NCBI RefSeq assembly: GCF_001908725.1
Contig: NZ_CP018725.1
Location: forward strand, 310,001 to 374,000
Direction of reading: 5' to 3'
Length of the DNA: 64,000 nucleotides
From: Xanthomonas vesicatoria ATCC 35937
Lineage (GTDB): Bacteria; Pseudomonadota; Gammaproteobacteria; Xanthomonadales; Xanthomonadaceae
This document shows positions 46,351 through 56,395 of this stretch, piece by piece. Made by a program: the position numbers and the translations under genes. The notes beneath the pieces are model-generated. The model was not told the DNA's origin, ran no database searches, and saw nothing but the letters and a program-made list of their open reading frames with translations. Every line of letters begins with the position of its first letter. Position 1 is the first letter of the stretch.

Positions 46351-48722
46351 CAGTTCCTGAGGGGCTTCCCCGTCTTGAGCATGTGCCCAATCCGCGCCTG
46401 GGTTTTTTCCTGCTGGGCGAGTTCGACGAAGTGCTTGCGCTCCAGTTTGAGCAGCCATTCTTCATCCACCAGCGCGCCACGATCGACTTCGCCGCCACAC
46501 ATCACGGTGGCGATGCGGGTGGCAATTTCGTAGTCGTATTCGCTGATGAAGCGGCCTTCCAGCATGTTGACCAGCAGCATCTTGAAGGTGGCGATGCCGA
46601 CGTCGCCGGCGACTTGGATGCGGCGCGCCGGCAGCGGGGCGCGGTAGCCACCTTCGGCCAGTGCGCGCGCTTCGGCCTTGGCGATGTGCAGTGCCTCGTA
46701 GCTGTTGAAGACGATCTTGTCGGTGGCGCGCAGCAGGCCCAGCTCCTGGGCGTTGACCGCCGAATTGGAAACCTTGGCCATTGCCACGGTTTCGAAGGTC
46801 TTCTTCAGCTCGGCGAACACATCGCCGCCCGGGCCTGCCGCCACCGAGGCGCGTGCAGCGATTTCCTTCAGACCGCCGCCGGCCGGCAACAGGCCGACGC
46901 CGGCTTCGACCAGGCCGATATAGCTCTCCAGCGATGCGACGGTCTTGGCGCTGTGCATCTGGAATTCGCAACCGCCGCCCAATGCCAGGCCGCGCACGGC
47001 CGAAATCACCGGCACCTGCGAATACTTGATGCGCTGGCTGGTGGCCTGGAAGTTGGCGACCAAGGCTTCGAACGCATTCACCTTGCCGGCCTGCAACAGG
47101 CCCAGCGCGCCGGCCAGATCGGCACCGGCAGAGAAGGGCTCCTTCTGCTGCCAGATCACCAGACCGGCGAAGTCCTTCTCCGCGCGGCCCACGACTTCCT
47201 GCAGCCCGTTGAGCACGTGGTCGGACACGGTATTCATCTTGGTCTTGAAACTGACCACGGCGATGTCGTCACCGTCATGCCACATGCGCACGCCGTCGTT
47301 TTCGAACACGGTTTCGCCCGGCGAGAATTGCTCGCCCAGCAGCGGGTCCGGGAAGCGCTGGCGCTTGTAGACCGGCAGCGCCGAACGCGGCAGCTTGGCG
47401 TCGCGTGCCGGGCTGTACGAGCCTTCGGCACCATGCACACCATCGCGGCCATCGAACACCCAGTTCGGCAGCGGCGCGCTGCTCATGCTCTTGCCGTTGG
47501 AAATGTCTTCGGCAATCCACTGCGCCACCTGCTTCCAGCCGGCGGCCTGCCAGGTTTCGAACGGGCCCAGCGACCAGCCGTAGCCCCAACGGATGGCTAG
47601 GTCCACGTCGCGCGCGGTCTCGGCGATGTCGGCCAGGTGATAGGCGCTGTAGTGGAACAGGTCGCGGAACGTGGCCCACAGGAACTGCGCCTGCGGGTGC
47701 TGGCTTTCACGCAGCTTGGCGAACTTTTCGGCCGGGTTCTTGATCTTGAGGATCTCGACCACTTCCGGCGCAGCGGTGCGATCAGCGGCGCGGTAATCCT
47801 GCTTCTGCAGGTCTAGCACCACGATGTCCTTGCCGACCTTGCGGAAGATGCCGGCACCGACCTTCTGACCCAGCGCGCCCTTGGCGATCAACGCATCCAG
47901 CCACTTTGGCGACTTGAAATACTGATGCCACGGGTCGTCCGGCAGTGTGTCGCCCATGGTCTTGATCACATGGGCCATGGTGTCCAGGCCAACCACGTCC
48001 GAGGTGCGGTAGGTCGCCGACTTCGGGCGTCCGACCAGGGGGCCGGTCAGGCCGTCCACTTCATCGAAGCCCAGGCCGAATTCCTGCGTGTGGTGGATGG
48101 TGGACAGGATCGAGAACACGCCGATGCGGTTGCCGATGAAGTTCGGCGTGTCTTTCGCGTACACCACGCCCTTGCCGAGCGTGGTGACCAGGAACGCTTC
48201 CAGGCCTTCCAGCACGGCCTTGTCGGTGCCCTTGGCCGGAATCAGCTCGGCCAGGTGCATGTAGCGCGGCGGGTTGAAGAAATGCACGCCGCAGAAGCGG
48301 TGGCGCAATTGCTCCGGCAACACGTCGGACAGCTTGTTGATGCCCAGCCCAGAGGTGTTGGAGGCCAGCACCGCATGCTCGGAGACAAACGGCGCGATCT
48401 TCTTGTACAGGTCCTGCTTCCAGTCCATCCGCTCGGCGATCGCCTCGATGATCAGATCGCAATCGCGCAGCTGCTCCAGGCCAGTCTCATAGTTGGCCGG
48501 GGTGATCGCTTCGGCCAGCGCCTTGCTGGCGAGCGGGGCAGGGCTGAGCTTGCCGAGGTTGGCAATCGCCTTGAGCACGACGCCGTCGGCCGGACCGTCC
48601 TTGGCAGGCAGGTCGAACAGCACGGTGTCGACGCCGGCATTGGTGAGGTGCGCGGCGATCTGCGCGCCCATGACGCCGGCACCGAGCACGGCGGCGCGAC
48701 GAACTAGCAACGGATTGGACAT
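46350..48722 (-). CDS. fadB: 3-hydroxyacyl-CoA dehydrogenase / enoyl-CoA hydratase (FadB/FadN type)
   Basis: Bifunctional beta-oxidation enzyme of 790 residues. The N-terminal half is the dehydrogenase: NAD motif AAVLGAGVMGAQIAAHLTNAG, then DTPNFIGNRIGVFSI. The C-terminal third is the hydratase (about 480-690) with RGLALGGGCEFQMHS and VEAGVGLLPAGGGLKE, where both expected glutamates are present. This order (dehydrogenase first) is that of FadN/YusL-type proteins, opposite to E. coli FadB. It lies 23 nt after the tetR gene and upstream of fadA. Confidence 0.93.
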   Translation of the reverse strand: MSNPLLVRRAAVLGAGVMGAQIAAHLTNAGVDTVLFDLPAKDGPADGVVLKAIANLGKLSPAPLASKALAEAITPANYETGLEQLRDCDLIIEAIAERMDWKQDLYKKIAPFVSEHAVLASNTSGLGINKLSDVLPEQLRHRFCGVHFFNPPRYMHLAELIPAKGTDKAVLEGLEAFLVTTLGKGVVYAKDTPNFIGNRIGVFSILSTIHHTQEFGLGFDEVDGLTGPLVGRPKSATYRTSDVVGLDTMAHVIKTMGDTLPDDPWHQYFKSPKWLDALIAKGALGQKVGAGIFRKVGKDIVVLDLQKQDYRAADRTAAPEVVEILKIKNPAEKFAKLRESQHPQAQFLWATFRDLFHYSAYHLADIAETARDVDLAIRWGYGWSLGPFETWQAAGWKQVAQWIAEDISNGKSMSSAPLPNWVFDGRDGVHGAEGSYSPARDAKLPRSALPVYKRQRFPDPLLGEQFSPGETVFENDGVRMWHDGDDIAVVSFKTKMNTVSDHVLNGLQEVVGRAEKDFAGLVIWQQKEPFSAGADLAGALGLLQAGKVNAFEALVANFQATSQRIKYSQVPVISAVRGLALGGGCEFQMHSAKTVASLESYIGLVEAGVGLLPAGGGLKEIAARASVAAGPGGDVFAELKKTFETVAMAKVSNSAVNAQELGLLRATDKIVFNSYEALHIAKAEARALAEGGYRAPLPARRIQVAGDVGIATFKMLLVNMLEGRFISEYDYEIATRIATVMCGGEVDRGALVDEEWLLKLERKHFVELAQQEKTQARIGHMLKTGKPLRN

Positions 48723-48745
48723 AGCAATAGCCTCTTGTGGAACGT

Positions 48746-49378
48746 TTACGGTGTGGAATGAGCGCGGAAACCGGGTTCCGCGAAACGAATGAGTTCGCGC
48801 GCCGCGCGGGCGCGGTGGTCGGCTTCGCTGACGCCGGCCGGACGCTTGATCAGGCCGAAGTCGGCCATGGCATAGGTCAGCGCACCGGCCAGGAAGTCCA
48901 GCCGCCAGTACAGCTCTTCCTTGCTCAGGCCCGGCACGCAGGCGGCAATGGCCTTGCCGAATTCGCGCAGCACGTGCCCGTAGTGGTCGGACAGGAACTT
49001 GCGCAGGTTGTCGTTCTTTTCGGCATAGGCGCGGGCGATCACGCGCACGAAGGCGCCGCCGTTCTGGCGGTCCTGCGCCATCGCCAGGGCCGGTTCGACG
49101 AACGCGGCCAGCACCGCGGTGAGCTCGCCGGGCTGCGATTTCTTCGCGGCCTCCAGCTGTTGTAGGCGGGCGGCGGTCATTTCGTCCATGCGACGACGGA
49201 ATACCTCGTTGACCAGGTTTTCCTTGGAGCCGAAGTGGTAGTTGACCGCTGCGATGTTGACGTCGGCCTGGGTGGTCAGCTGCCGCAGTGACGTGCCGGC
49301 AAACCCGTGCTGGGCGAACAGCTCCTCGGCGGCACCGAGAATGCGGTCCTTGGTGGAGAAGTGGGCGGGCTTGGGCAT
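48746..49378 (-). CDS. TetR-family regulator of the fad operon (PsrA-like)
   Basis: 210 residues from ATG 49378. TetR DNA-binding domain at about 8-55 (TKDRILGAAEELFAQHGFAGTSLRQLTTQADVNIAAVNYHFGSKENLVNEVF). A helical ligand domain follows. Resemblance to PsrA-type acyl-CoA-responsive repressors plus its place as first gene of the fadBA operon suggest control of beta-oxidation by long-chain acyl-CoA. A perfect inverted repeat lies just upstream. ATG 49402 is an alternative start but lies inside that operator. Confidence 0.9.
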   Translation of the reverse strand: MPKPAHFSTKDRILGAAEELFAQHGFAGTSLRQLTTQADVNIAAVNYHFGSKENLVNEVFRRRMDEMTAARLQQLEAAKKSQPGELTAVLAAFVEPALAMAQDRQNGGAFVRVIARAYAEKNDNLRKFLSDHYGHVLREFGKAIAACVPGLSKEELYWRLDFLAGALTYAMADFGLIKRPAGVSEADHRARAARELIRFAEPGFRAHSTP

Positions 49379-49398
49379 ACGCGGGGTGCTGAACTCAA

Positions 49399-49414
49399 TC
49401 AAACGATTGTTTGA
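49399..49414. promoter_or_regulatory. Probable TetR-family operator
   Basis: A perfect inverted repeat, TCAAAC-GATT-GTTTGA, extended by flanking ACTCAA/GAGT. It lies 21 nt upstream of the regulator start. It resembles the GAAAC-N4-GTTTC pattern of PsrA sites in spacing and core. Confidence 0.75.
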
Positions 49415-49525
49415 GTCTACGGGTTTGGTTGCGGCCAGGTCATGTGGCGATGCAGCACGATTCAGGGGGCGGTGTGCAAACCCCGTTGCGACGGGATAGA
49501 ATTGACCATCGCAAAGAAGCCTAAG

Positions 49526-49550
49526 CCCGCGTTTTGACGCGGGTTTTTTT
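49526..49550 (+). terminator. Rho-independent terminator ahead of ndk
   Basis: CCCGCG/CGCGGG stem with a TTTTGA loop followed by seven T on the plus strand. No plus-strand gene precedes it; a TAGAAT box at 49497-49502 could feed a very short transcript. It is either a leader attenuator of ndk or the end of a small RNA. Confidence 0.85.
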
Positions 49551-49597
49551 CATGATAACCTCGGGCCTTCAGTGGCCCGCCCAACGGAGAATTCCCA

Positions 49598-50023
49598 ATG
49601 GCGCTGGAGCGCACCCTGTCCATCATCAAGCCCGACGCCGTCGCGAAGAACGTCATCGGTGAAATCTATAGCCGCTTCGAAAAGGCTGGCCTGAAGGTCG
49701 TAGCCGCCAAGTACAAGCAGCTGTCTCGCCGCGAGGCCGAGGGCTTCTATGCCGTACACCGCGAGCGTCCGTTCTTCAACGCGCTGGTGGAGTTCATGAT
49801 CTCCGGCCCGGTGATGATCCAGGCGCTGGAAGGCGAGAACGCCGTTGCCGCGCATCGCGACCTGCTGGGCGCGACCAATCCCAAGGACGCTGCGCCGGGT
49901 ACCATCCGCGCCGATTTCGCCGATTCGATCGATGCCAATGCCGCCCACGGCTCGGACTCGGTCGAGAACGCTGCCAACGAAGTCGCGTATTTCTTTGCCG
50001 CTACCGAAGTGGTCTCGCGCTGA
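49598..50023 (+). CDS. ndk: Nucleoside diphosphate kinase
   Basis: Balances NTP pools by phosphate transfer through a phosphohistidine. 141 residues. Motifs: [39 protein letters not shown] and the active His in [11 protein letters not shown] (about 117). Good GGAG ribosome site at about 49586. First gene of the ndk-rlmN-pilF-rodZ-yfgM-bamB-der series. Confidence 0.98.
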   Translation: MALERTLSIIKPDAVAKNVIGEIYSRFEKAGLKVVAAKYKQLSRREAEGFYAVHRERPFFNALVEFMISGPVMIQALEGENAVAAHRDLLGATNPKDAAPGTIRADFADSIDANAAHGSDSVENAANEVAYFFAATEVVSR

Positions 50024-50029
50024 GGCCGA

Positions 50030-51247
50030 GTGAGTCGAATCGTGAATGAGGTCGTGATCCCCTCCGTGCTGCAGGACGTTGCTGTCCCCGCAGCGCCGAT
50101 GCGCAAGCAGAACCTGCTCGACCTCGATCGCGAGGGATTGGAGCGCTTCTTCGCCGAGACTCTCGGCGAAGCGCGTTACCGTGCCCATCAGGTGATGAAG
50201 TGGATTCACCATCGCTACGTCACCGATTTCGACCAGATGACCGACCTCGGCAAGGCATTGCGTGCGAAGTTGCACCAGCATGCCGAGGTGCTGGTTCCGA
50301 ATGTCGTTTTCGACAAGCCTTCCACCGACGGAACCCACAAATGGCTGTTGGCCATGGGCACCGACGGCAAGAACGCCGTTGAGACGGTCTACATCCCCGA
50401 CAAGAGCCGTGGCACGTTGTGCGTGTCCTCCCAGGTCGGCTGCGGATTGAACTGCACGTTCTGTTCAACCGCCACCCAGGGCTTCAATCGCAACCTCACC
50501 ACCGCCGAGATCATCGGGCAGGTGTGGGTTGCTGCGCGCCATCTGGGCAACGTGCCGCACCAGCAGCGCCGCCTCACCAACGTGGTGATGATGGGCATGG
50601 GCGAGCCGTTGATGAATTTCGATAACGTCGTGCGCGCGATGAGCGTGATGCGCGACGATCTTGGCTACGGCCTGGCCAGCAAGCGGGTGACGCTGTCGAC
50701 CTCCGGTTTGGTGCCGATGATCGACCGGCTGTCTGCCGAAAGCGATGTGTCGCTGGCGGTGTCGCTGCATGCCGCCAACGACAGCTTGCGCGAAAGCCTG
50801 GTGCCGTTGAACAAGAAGTACCCGATCGCCGAGTTGATGGAGTCGTGCGCGCGCTACCTGCGTGGCAGCAAGAAGCGCGACTCGGTGACCTTCGAATACA
50901 CCTTGATGAAGGGCATCAACGACCAGCCGGAGCACGCGCGCCAGTTGGCCAGGCTGATGCGGCAGTTCGACAATGCGGTGCAGTCCAAGGACGCCGGCAA
51001 GGTCAACCTGATTCCGTTCAACCCGTTCCCCGGCACGCGCTATGAGCGCTCCGGCGAAACGGAGATCCGCGCATTCCAGAAGATTCTGCTCGACGCGCAG
51101 GTGCTGACGATGGTTCGCCGTACGCGTGGCGATGACATCGACGCGGCGTGCGGGCAGCTCAAGGGGCAGGTCATGGACCGTACCCGTCGCCAGGCGGAAT
51201 TTCGCCGCACATTGGAAGGGCAGGCCGATCGAGATGCGGCAGCGTGA
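50030..51247 (+). CDS. rlmN: Dual-specificity rRNA/tRNA methyltransferase RlmN
   Basis: Radical-SAM enzyme methylating C2 of A2503 in 23S rRNA and A37 in tRNA. 405 residues from GTG. The 4Fe-4S cysteines are in [14 protein letters not shown] (about 132-140). The SAM region has [12 protein letters not shown], and the C-terminal catalytic Cys is in [13 protein letters not shown]. It starts 6 nt after ndk and overlaps pilF by 14 nt. Confidence 0.97.
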   Translation: MSRIVNEVVIPSVLQDVAVPAAPMRKQNLLDLDREGLERFFAETLGEARYRAHQVMKWIHHRYVTDFDQMTDLGKALRAKLHQHAEVLVPNVVFDKPSTDGTHKWLLAMGTDGKNAVETVYIPDKSRGTLCVSSQVGCGLNCTFCSTATQGFNRNLTTAEIIGQVWVAARHLGNVPHQQRRLTNVVMMGMGEPLMNFDNVVRAMSVMRDDLGYGLASKRVTLSTSGLVPMIDRLSAESDVSLAVSLHAANDSLRESLVPLNKKYPIAELMESCARYLRGSKKRDSVTFEYTLMKGINDQPEHARQLARLMRQFDNAVQSKDAGKVNLIPFNPFPGTRYERSGETEIRAFQKILLDAQVLTMVRRTRGDDIDAACGQLKGQVMDRTRRQAEFRRTLEGQADRDAAA

Positions 51248-52046
51248 ACTTGCGTTAATGGCGGTCGCGGCAATCGCGTTGTGCGCGGTTGGCTGTGGTG
51301 GTCGCAATGCCAAGGCCGGTTCGGCCAAGCGCGTGGAAGAAGTCGCGCCGGTCTATTCGTTCCGCGACAACAAGTCCACTAAGGACCGCTTGGCGGTGCA
51401 GGAAAGGCTGGGCCTGGCCAGCAATCGGATGCGGACCGGCGACTATGCCGGCGCCGAGGAGCAGATCCGCGCCGCCCTGAAGAAGGACCCGCAATCGGTG
51501 GACGCCATCGGTATGTTGGCTCTGATCCAGGGCGGTCGCGGCGATATCGCCGGCTCGGGGGCATCTTATCGCCGTGCCGCCGAGCTGGCGCCGCAACGCG
51601 GAGATGTATTGAACAATTATGGTGCGTGGGTGTGCGCCAATGGGTCGCCTGCCGAATCGCTGGTCTGGTTCGATCGCGCACTCGCCGACCGAACCTATGC
51701 ATCGCCCGCGTCCGCACTCGGCAATGCAGGTGGGTGCGCACTCAAGGCGGGGCAGCCTGAGCGCGCGGCAAGCGATTTGCGCAAGGCACTCGAACTGGAC
51801 CCGAGCAATCCTTATGCGTTGGAGTCGATGGCACGTCTGGAAGCCGGACGTCGCAATTATTTCGAAGCGCGCGCCTTTATCGAACGTCGCCTTTCGGCTG
51901 CACCGGTAACGGCTTCCGTGTTACAACTCGCGATTCAGATTGAGCAAGGGCTAGGCGACAAGGTAGCTGCCAGCCGTTACCAACAGCGGTTGGTCAAGGA
52001 ATTTCCTGACGCAGCGACCGCTAACCCCGGGGCCAATGCATTGTGA
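51234..52046 (+). CDS. pilF: Type IV pilus biogenesis lipoprotein PilF/PilW
   Basis: Outer-membrane pilotin for the PilQ secretin. 270-residue lipoprotein precursor: hydrophobic [14 protein letters not shown] with lipid-accepting Cys about residue 17. TPR repeats fill about 50-250 ([58 protein letters not shown]). The start at ATG 51234 is inside the rlmN end. The next gene, rodZ, overlaps its stop. Confidence 0.93.
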   Translation: MRQRELALMAVAAIALCAVGCGGRNAKAGSAKRVEEVAPVYSFRDNKSTKDRLAVQERLGLASNRMRTGDYAGAEEQIRAALKKDPQSVDAIGMLALIQGGRGDIAGSGASYRRAAELAPQRGDVLNNYGAWVCANGSPAESLVWFDRALADRTYASPASALGNAGGCALKAGQPERAASDLRKALELDPSNPYALESMARLEAGRRNYFEARAFIERRLSAAPVTASVLQLAIQIEQGLGDKVAASRYQQRLVKEFPDAATANPGANAL

Positions 52047-52903
52047 TCAGTGATTCCAATCCGAACCCTTTCGAGCAGGAAAAGGGCTGCGGGCCGCAGT
52101 TGCGCGACGCTCGCGAAGCGGCGGGTCTGAGCGTGGACGATGTCGCGGGCAAGCTGCGCATGCCGGCACATGTGGTGCGATCGCTGGAGCAGGAAGACTG
52201 GCAGCGCCTGGGCGCGCCGGTCTTCGTTCGCGGTCAGTTGCGCAGTTACGCACGGCTGTTGCATGTGGATCTGGAGCCGTCGCTGCAGCAGGCGAGCATT
52301 GCGCCGGTCGAACCGGTCAAGCTGGTCAGCCATACCCACACTCCGCGCGCGCGCCGCATTCTCGAAAGCACCGCGCGCAAGGCGATGTATGTCGTCATCA
52401 CCGGCGTGTTTGCAGTGCCGGTCTGGTACGCCACCCGCTCGCATCTGGATGGCAGGTCGCCTAACACCGTATCGCTGGACAGCATGCCCGTCGCGGCGAA
52501 CGGAGCCGCGTCTAGTAAAGCTGCGGCGCAACCAGCGACAGCGCCGCGCGAGCAGCCAGCACCATATATTGCCTCGATGACGCCGGTTCCGCGCGCAACG
52601 CCTGCTGCCGATGCGGCACCCGCGGTGGCGGGCTCTGGCAAGAGTCTGTTGCTGAGTTTCAGCGGTGACAGCTGGGTGCAAATCCTGGCGCCGGATGGCA
52701 GTGCAGTCGAAAAAGCATTGATCCGTGCAGGCGAACGCCGCAGTTATTCTCCGGGTCAGGTGGGCCGCATCGTGCTGGGCAATGCGTCGGCGGTAGAGGT
52801 TCAGCAAGGCGGCAGTATCGTCGATGTGAAACCGTTCCAGCGCGCTAACGTGGCACGTTTTGCGGTATCCTCCGACGGCTCCGTGGTGCCTGCTTCCGAG
52901 TGA
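52043..52903 (+). CDS. rodZ: Cytoskeletal protein RodZ
   Basis: Links MreB to the cell-wall elongation machinery. 286 residues from GTG. Cytosolic HTH domain (about 14-80: LRDAREAAGLSVDDVAGKLRMPAHVVRSLEQEDW). Basic juxtamembrane stretch and a single membrane helix (about 114-130: YVVITGVFAVPVWYATR). Ala/Pro-rich linker and periplasmic DUF4115 domain (LLLSFSGDSWVQILAPDG to the end). It overlaps pilF by 4 nt. In many relatives ispG and hisS follow, but here yfgM follows after 70 nt. Confidence 0.93.
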   Translation: MISDSNPNPFEQEKGCGPQLRDAREAAGLSVDDVAGKLRMPAHVVRSLEQEDWQRLGAPVFVRGQLRSYARLLHVDLEPSLQQASIAPVEPVKLVSHTHTPRARRILESTARKAMYVVITGVFAVPVWYATRSHLDGRSPNTVSLDSMPVAANGAASSKAAAQPATAPREQPAPYIASMTPVPRATPAADAAPAVAGSGKSLLLSFSGDSWVQILAPDGSAVEKALIRAGERRSYSPGQVGRIVLGNASAVEVQQGGSIVDVKPFQRANVARFAVSSDGSVVPASE

Positions 52904-52973
52904 AGCGGACTGCGGTTTTTCATTTTTCCCTTTTGATGTTCCGCGCCTCCGGGATGGCGGAGCGAGAGTACGC

Positions 52974-53612
52974 ATGGCGATCGACGATCTGCTGGACGAA
53001 CACGAACAAGGCGAACGCGTTCGTTCCTGGTTGAGAAAGAATGGCGCAGGACTGGTGGGCGGCGTCCTGCTTGGACTGGCCCTGATCCTGGGCTGGCAGT
53101 GGTGGCAGAAGCACACCAACACCGAATTGGTTGAGGCCAACGCGCGTTACGAAGCGGTGGTGAAGTCGATCCAGGGCAAGGACCTGGACAAGGCCGCCAA
53201 GGACATTGTGGCGCTGGACGATGGCAAGGGCGGCATCTATGCCGAGCTGGCAGCGCTGCGCCTGGCCAAGGCCCAGGTCGATGCCGGCAAGAACGCCGAG
53301 GCGATCAAGACGCTGCGCGACGTACCCGCAGAAGGCGAGCTCAAGCACATCGTGCAGCAGCGGCTTGCACGCGTGCTGACCGAGAGCGGCAAGCCCGACG
53401 AGGCGATCAAGCTGCTAGCCGATGCGCAGGATAACGCCAGCCTGGAGATTCGCGCCGATGCGCTGGTCGTTCAGGGCAAGACCGACGAAGCACGTGCGCT
53501 GTACGCCAAGGCATTGACCACGGTGGATGTGGCCTCGCCGCAGCGCCGGTTGCTGGAAACCAAGCTGATTGATGTGGGCGGCAAAGTGCCCGATCCGGCG
53601 GAGCAGATTTGA
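52974..53612 (+). CDS. yfgM: YfgM-type ancillary SecYEG translocon subunit (TPR)
   Basis: 212 residues from ATG 52974; an upstream extension in the same frame overlaps rodZ and is rejected. Short cytosolic N-terminus (DDLLDEHEQGERVRSWLRKNG), one membrane helix (about 24-42: GLVGGVLLGLALILGWQWW) and a periplasmic TPR region to the end. In E. coli YfgM works with PpiD at the translocon. The stop overlaps the bamB start as TGATG. Confidence 0.92.
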   Translation: MAIDDLLDEHEQGERVRSWLRKNGAGLVGGVLLGLALILGWQWWQKHTNTELVEANARYEAVVKSIQGKDLDKAAKDIVALDDGKGGIYAELAALRLAKAQVDAGKNAEAIKTLRDVPAEGELKHIVQQRLARVLTESGKPDEAIKLLADAQDNASLEIRADALVVQGKTDEARALYAKALTTVDVASPQRRLLETKLIDVGGKVPDPAEQI

Positions 53613-54829
53613 TGAAGCAGGACACCATGTACAAGCGCATTGCGTTGATCGCCCTGATGGGAATGTCGTTGGCCGGTTGCAGCACGGTCAAGGGCTGGTT
53701 TGCTGGTAAGGATGCTGCTGCCAAGAAGGCGCAGGAACCAGCCGAGCTGGTCAAGTTCGAGCCGTCCGTCAAAGTCGACAAGATCTGGTCCACCGGCGTC
53801 GGCAAAGGTGAAGGTCATATCGGCGTGCGTCAGCGCCCGGCCGTGGCCGATGGCAAGGTATATGCCGCAGCGATCACCGGCGGCGTACAGGCGCTGGACC
53901 TGCAGACCGGCAAGCGCGTGTGGGAATACAAGCCCAAGAAAGAAGAGCGTAACGATCGCAAGTTCAAGCAGCGCCTGTCCGGTGGTCCCGGGGTTGGCGA
54001 AGGCCTGGTGGTGATCGGGACGCTGTCTGGTGACGTGATTGCGTTGAATCAGGCTGATGGTACGGAGAAGTGGCGCGCCAAGGTGCCCAACGAGGTGATC
54101 GCCGCGCCTGCCGTTGCGCAGAGTCTGGTACTGGTGCGTAGCAACGACGGCCGCGTCAGTGCTTTTGACGCTGCGACCGGTGAGCGTCGCTGGTTCCATG
54201 CCGAAGAAGGCCCGACCCTGTCGGTGCGCGGCAATGCGCCGATCGTGACCGGCCCGGGGGTGGTGTTCGTTGGTAACGACAGCGGCACCTTGAGTGCGCT
54301 GGCGCTGCAGGATGGCCGCCCGTTGTGGGAGCAGGCCATCGGCGTGCCGGAAGGCCGCACCGAGCTGGAGCGCATGTCCGACGTGGACGGTGCGCCGGTT
54401 GTGGACGGCACCACGCTGTACGCCACCAGCTTCAAGAACGAAACCCTAGCACTGGAAGGCCCGAGCGGACGTCCGCTGTGGACGCGCGATCACGGCGGCG
54501 CCGGTGGCGTGGGCGTGTCGTCGGCCGTGGTGGTTGTATCCGATAACGCCGGGTCGGTGTGGGGCCTGGACAAGAGCACTGGCGCGGCGATGTGGTCGCA
54601 GGCTGCCTTGGCGCGTCGCTCCCTGACCGGTGTGGCCATCCAGGGCGATTACGCCGTGGTTGGTGATTACAAAGGCTACCTGCACTGGCTGAAGCTCAGC
54701 GACGGTGCACTGGCCGCGCGCGCTCGCGCTGGACGCGACACGCTGCTGGCGCAGCCGGTGGTCGTCGATGGCATTCTGCTGGTACAAAACACCGACGGCG
54801 ATCTCACCGCCTTCCGGTTGGCACAATAA
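53612..54829 (+). CDS. bamB: Outer-membrane assembly lipoprotein BamB
   Basis: Eight-bladed beta-propeller lipoprotein of the BAM complex. 405 residues. Signal peptide with lipobox MSLAGC (Cys about 21). Repeated PQQ-like blades ([78 protein letters not shown]). Two possible starts: ATG 53612 or ATG 53627 (MYKRIAL). It lies 10 nt before der. Confidence 0.96.
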   Translation: MKQDTMYKRIALIALMGMSLAGCSTVKGWFAGKDAAAKKAQEPAELVKFEPSVKVDKIWSTGVGKGEGHIGVRQRPAVADGKVYAAAITGGVQALDLQTGKRVWEYKPKKEERNDRKFKQRLSGGPGVGEGLVVIGTLSGDVIALNQADGTEKWRAKVPNEVIAAPAVAQSLVLVRSNDGRVSAFDAATGERRWFHAEEGPTLSVRGNAPIVTGPGVVFVGNDSGTLSALALQDGRPLWEQAIGVPEGRTELERMSDVDGAPVVDGTTLYATSFKNETLALEGPSGRPLWTRDHGGAGGVGVSSAVVVVSDNAGSVWGLDKSTGAAMWSQAALARRSLTGVAIQGDYAVVGDYKGYLHWLKLSDGALAARARAGRDTLLAQPVVVDGILLVQNTDGDLTAFRLAQ

Positions 54830-54839
54830 GGACCTTGCG

Positions 54840-56237
54840 ATGCTGCCCCTGGTCGCCCTGGTTGGACGGCCCAATGTCGGCAAGTCCACCATCTTCAATG
54901 CGCTGACGCGCACCCGTGACGCGCTGGTCCACGACCAGCCCGGCGTCACTCGCGACCGTAACTACGGCGTCTGCCGGTTGGACGAGCAACAACCCTTCAT
55001 CGTTGTCGATACCGGCGGTATCGCCGGCGACGAGGAAGGGCTCGCCGGCGCGACTGCACGTCAGGCACGTGCTGCGGCAGGCGAAGCGGATCTGGTGTTG
55101 TTCGTGGTCGATGGCCGCGAAGGCGCTTCATCGCTGGATGACGAAATCCTGGCCTGGTTGCGCAAGCTGGCGCGGCCGACCGTGCTGGTCATCAACAAGA
55201 TCGACGGCACCGACGAAGAAACCGTGCGTTCGGAGTTTGCGCGTTATGGCTTCTCGGACGTGGTCGCTTTGTCTGCCGCGCATCGGCAGGGTATCGACGA
55301 ACTGCTCGAGGAAGTCGGTGCACGCCTCCCCGAGGAAGGGTCCGGCGAGTTGCTGGACAACGATCCGGCGCGCGTGCGGATCGCTTTTGTCGGCCGCCCG
55401 AATGTAGGCAAGTCGACGCTGGTCAATCGCCTGCTGGGCGAGGAGCGCATGATCGCCTCCGAAGTGCCGGGGACCACGCGCGATTCGATCGCAGTGGACC
55501 TGGAGCGCGACAACCGGCAGTACCGGCTGATCGACACCGCCGGCCTGCGCCGCCGCGGCAAGGTCGAAGAGGCGGTCGAGAAATTCAGTGCGTTCAAGAC
55601 GTTGCAGGCGATCGAGCAATGCCAGGTCGCGGTACTGATGTTGGACGCAACCGAAGGCGTAACCGATCAGGACGCGACCATTCTGGGCGCGATTCTGGAT
55701 GCCGGCCGCGCCCTGGTTGTTGCGATCAACAAGTGGGATGGGCAAAGCGACTATCAACGTGCGCAAGCCGAAGACCTGCTGTCGCGCAAGCTGGGTTTCG
55801 TCAGTTGGGCCGAGGCGGTGCGGATCTCCGCGCTGCATGGCTCGGGCATGCGCGAGTTGTTCCAGGCCATCCACCGCGCGCACGCCTCGGCGACGCACGA
55901 ATTCAGCACCAGCGAAGTGAACCAGGCGCTGGAAATCGCCTACGAGACCAATCCGCCGCCGAGCATCCGTGGCCATGTCTCCAAGCTGCGCTACGTGCAC
56001 CCAGGTGGCGCAAATCCGCCGACCTTCATCGTGCATGGCACGCGCTTGAAGGTGCTGCCGGAGTCGTACAAGCGCTATCTGGAGAACTTCTTCCGCAAGC
56101 GCTTCAAGTTGGTAGGGACGCCAGTGCGTTTCATCTTCCGCGAAGGCGCCAATCCGTACGAAGGCAAGAAGAACACGCTCTCCGAGCGGCAGGTGGCACG
56201 CAAGCGCCGCCTGATGCGACACGTCAAGGGCAAGTAA
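54840..56237 (+). CDS. der: Ribosome assembly GTPase Der (EngA)
   Basis: Tandem-GTPase for 50S subunit maturation. 465 residues. Two G domains with P-loops GRPNVGKST (residues about 8-16 and 186-194), G3 DTAG/DTGG motifs and G4 NKID and NKWD. The C-terminal KH-like domain is at about 370-450 ([40 protein letters not shown]). Start at ATG 54840. A 10-bp palindrome follows. Confidence 0.98.
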   Translation: MLPLVALVGRPNVGKSTIFNALTRTRDALVHDQPGVTRDRNYGVCRLDEQQPFIVVDTGGIAGDEEGLAGATARQARAAAGEADLVLFVVDGREGASSLDDEILAWLRKLARPTVLVINKIDGTDEETVRSEFARYGFSDVVALSAAHRQGIDELLEEVGARLPEEGSGELLDNDPARVRIAFVGRPNVGKSTLVNRLLGEERMIASEVPGTTRDSIAVDLERDNRQYRLIDTAGLRRRGKVEEAVEKFSAFKTLQAIEQCQVAVLMLDATEGVTDQDATILGAILDAGRALVVAINKWDGQSDYQRAQAEDLLSRKLGFVSWAEAVRISALHGSGMRELFQAIHRAHASATHEFSTSEVNQALEIAYETNPPPSIRGHVSKLRYVHPGGANPPTFIVHGTRLKVLPESYKRYLENFFRKRFKLVGTPVRFIFREGANPYEGKKNTLSERQVARKRRLMRHVKGK

Positions 56238-56248
56238 GTCCATGACGC

Positions 56249-56275
56249 ATGCCATGGCCGCTTGTGCCATGGCAT
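56249..56275. terminator. Perfect 10-bp hairpin after der
   Basis: ATGCCATGGC, a 7-nt loop, then GCCATGGCAT. There is no T-run. A second smaller hairpin, GCGGGT/ACCCGC, lies at 56312-56328. Both are in the der-moeA gap and may slow or end transcription. Confidence 0.5.
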
Positions 56276-56395
56276 CGATGGATTGCAGCAGCAGGTGTTT
56301 GGTCGCTACCGGCGGGTAATGCACCCGCACGCAGCATCTGGATCCATGCCTATGGGAGTCCCGGGCAGTGATGGGGCGCTGGTATCCTTGATGCC

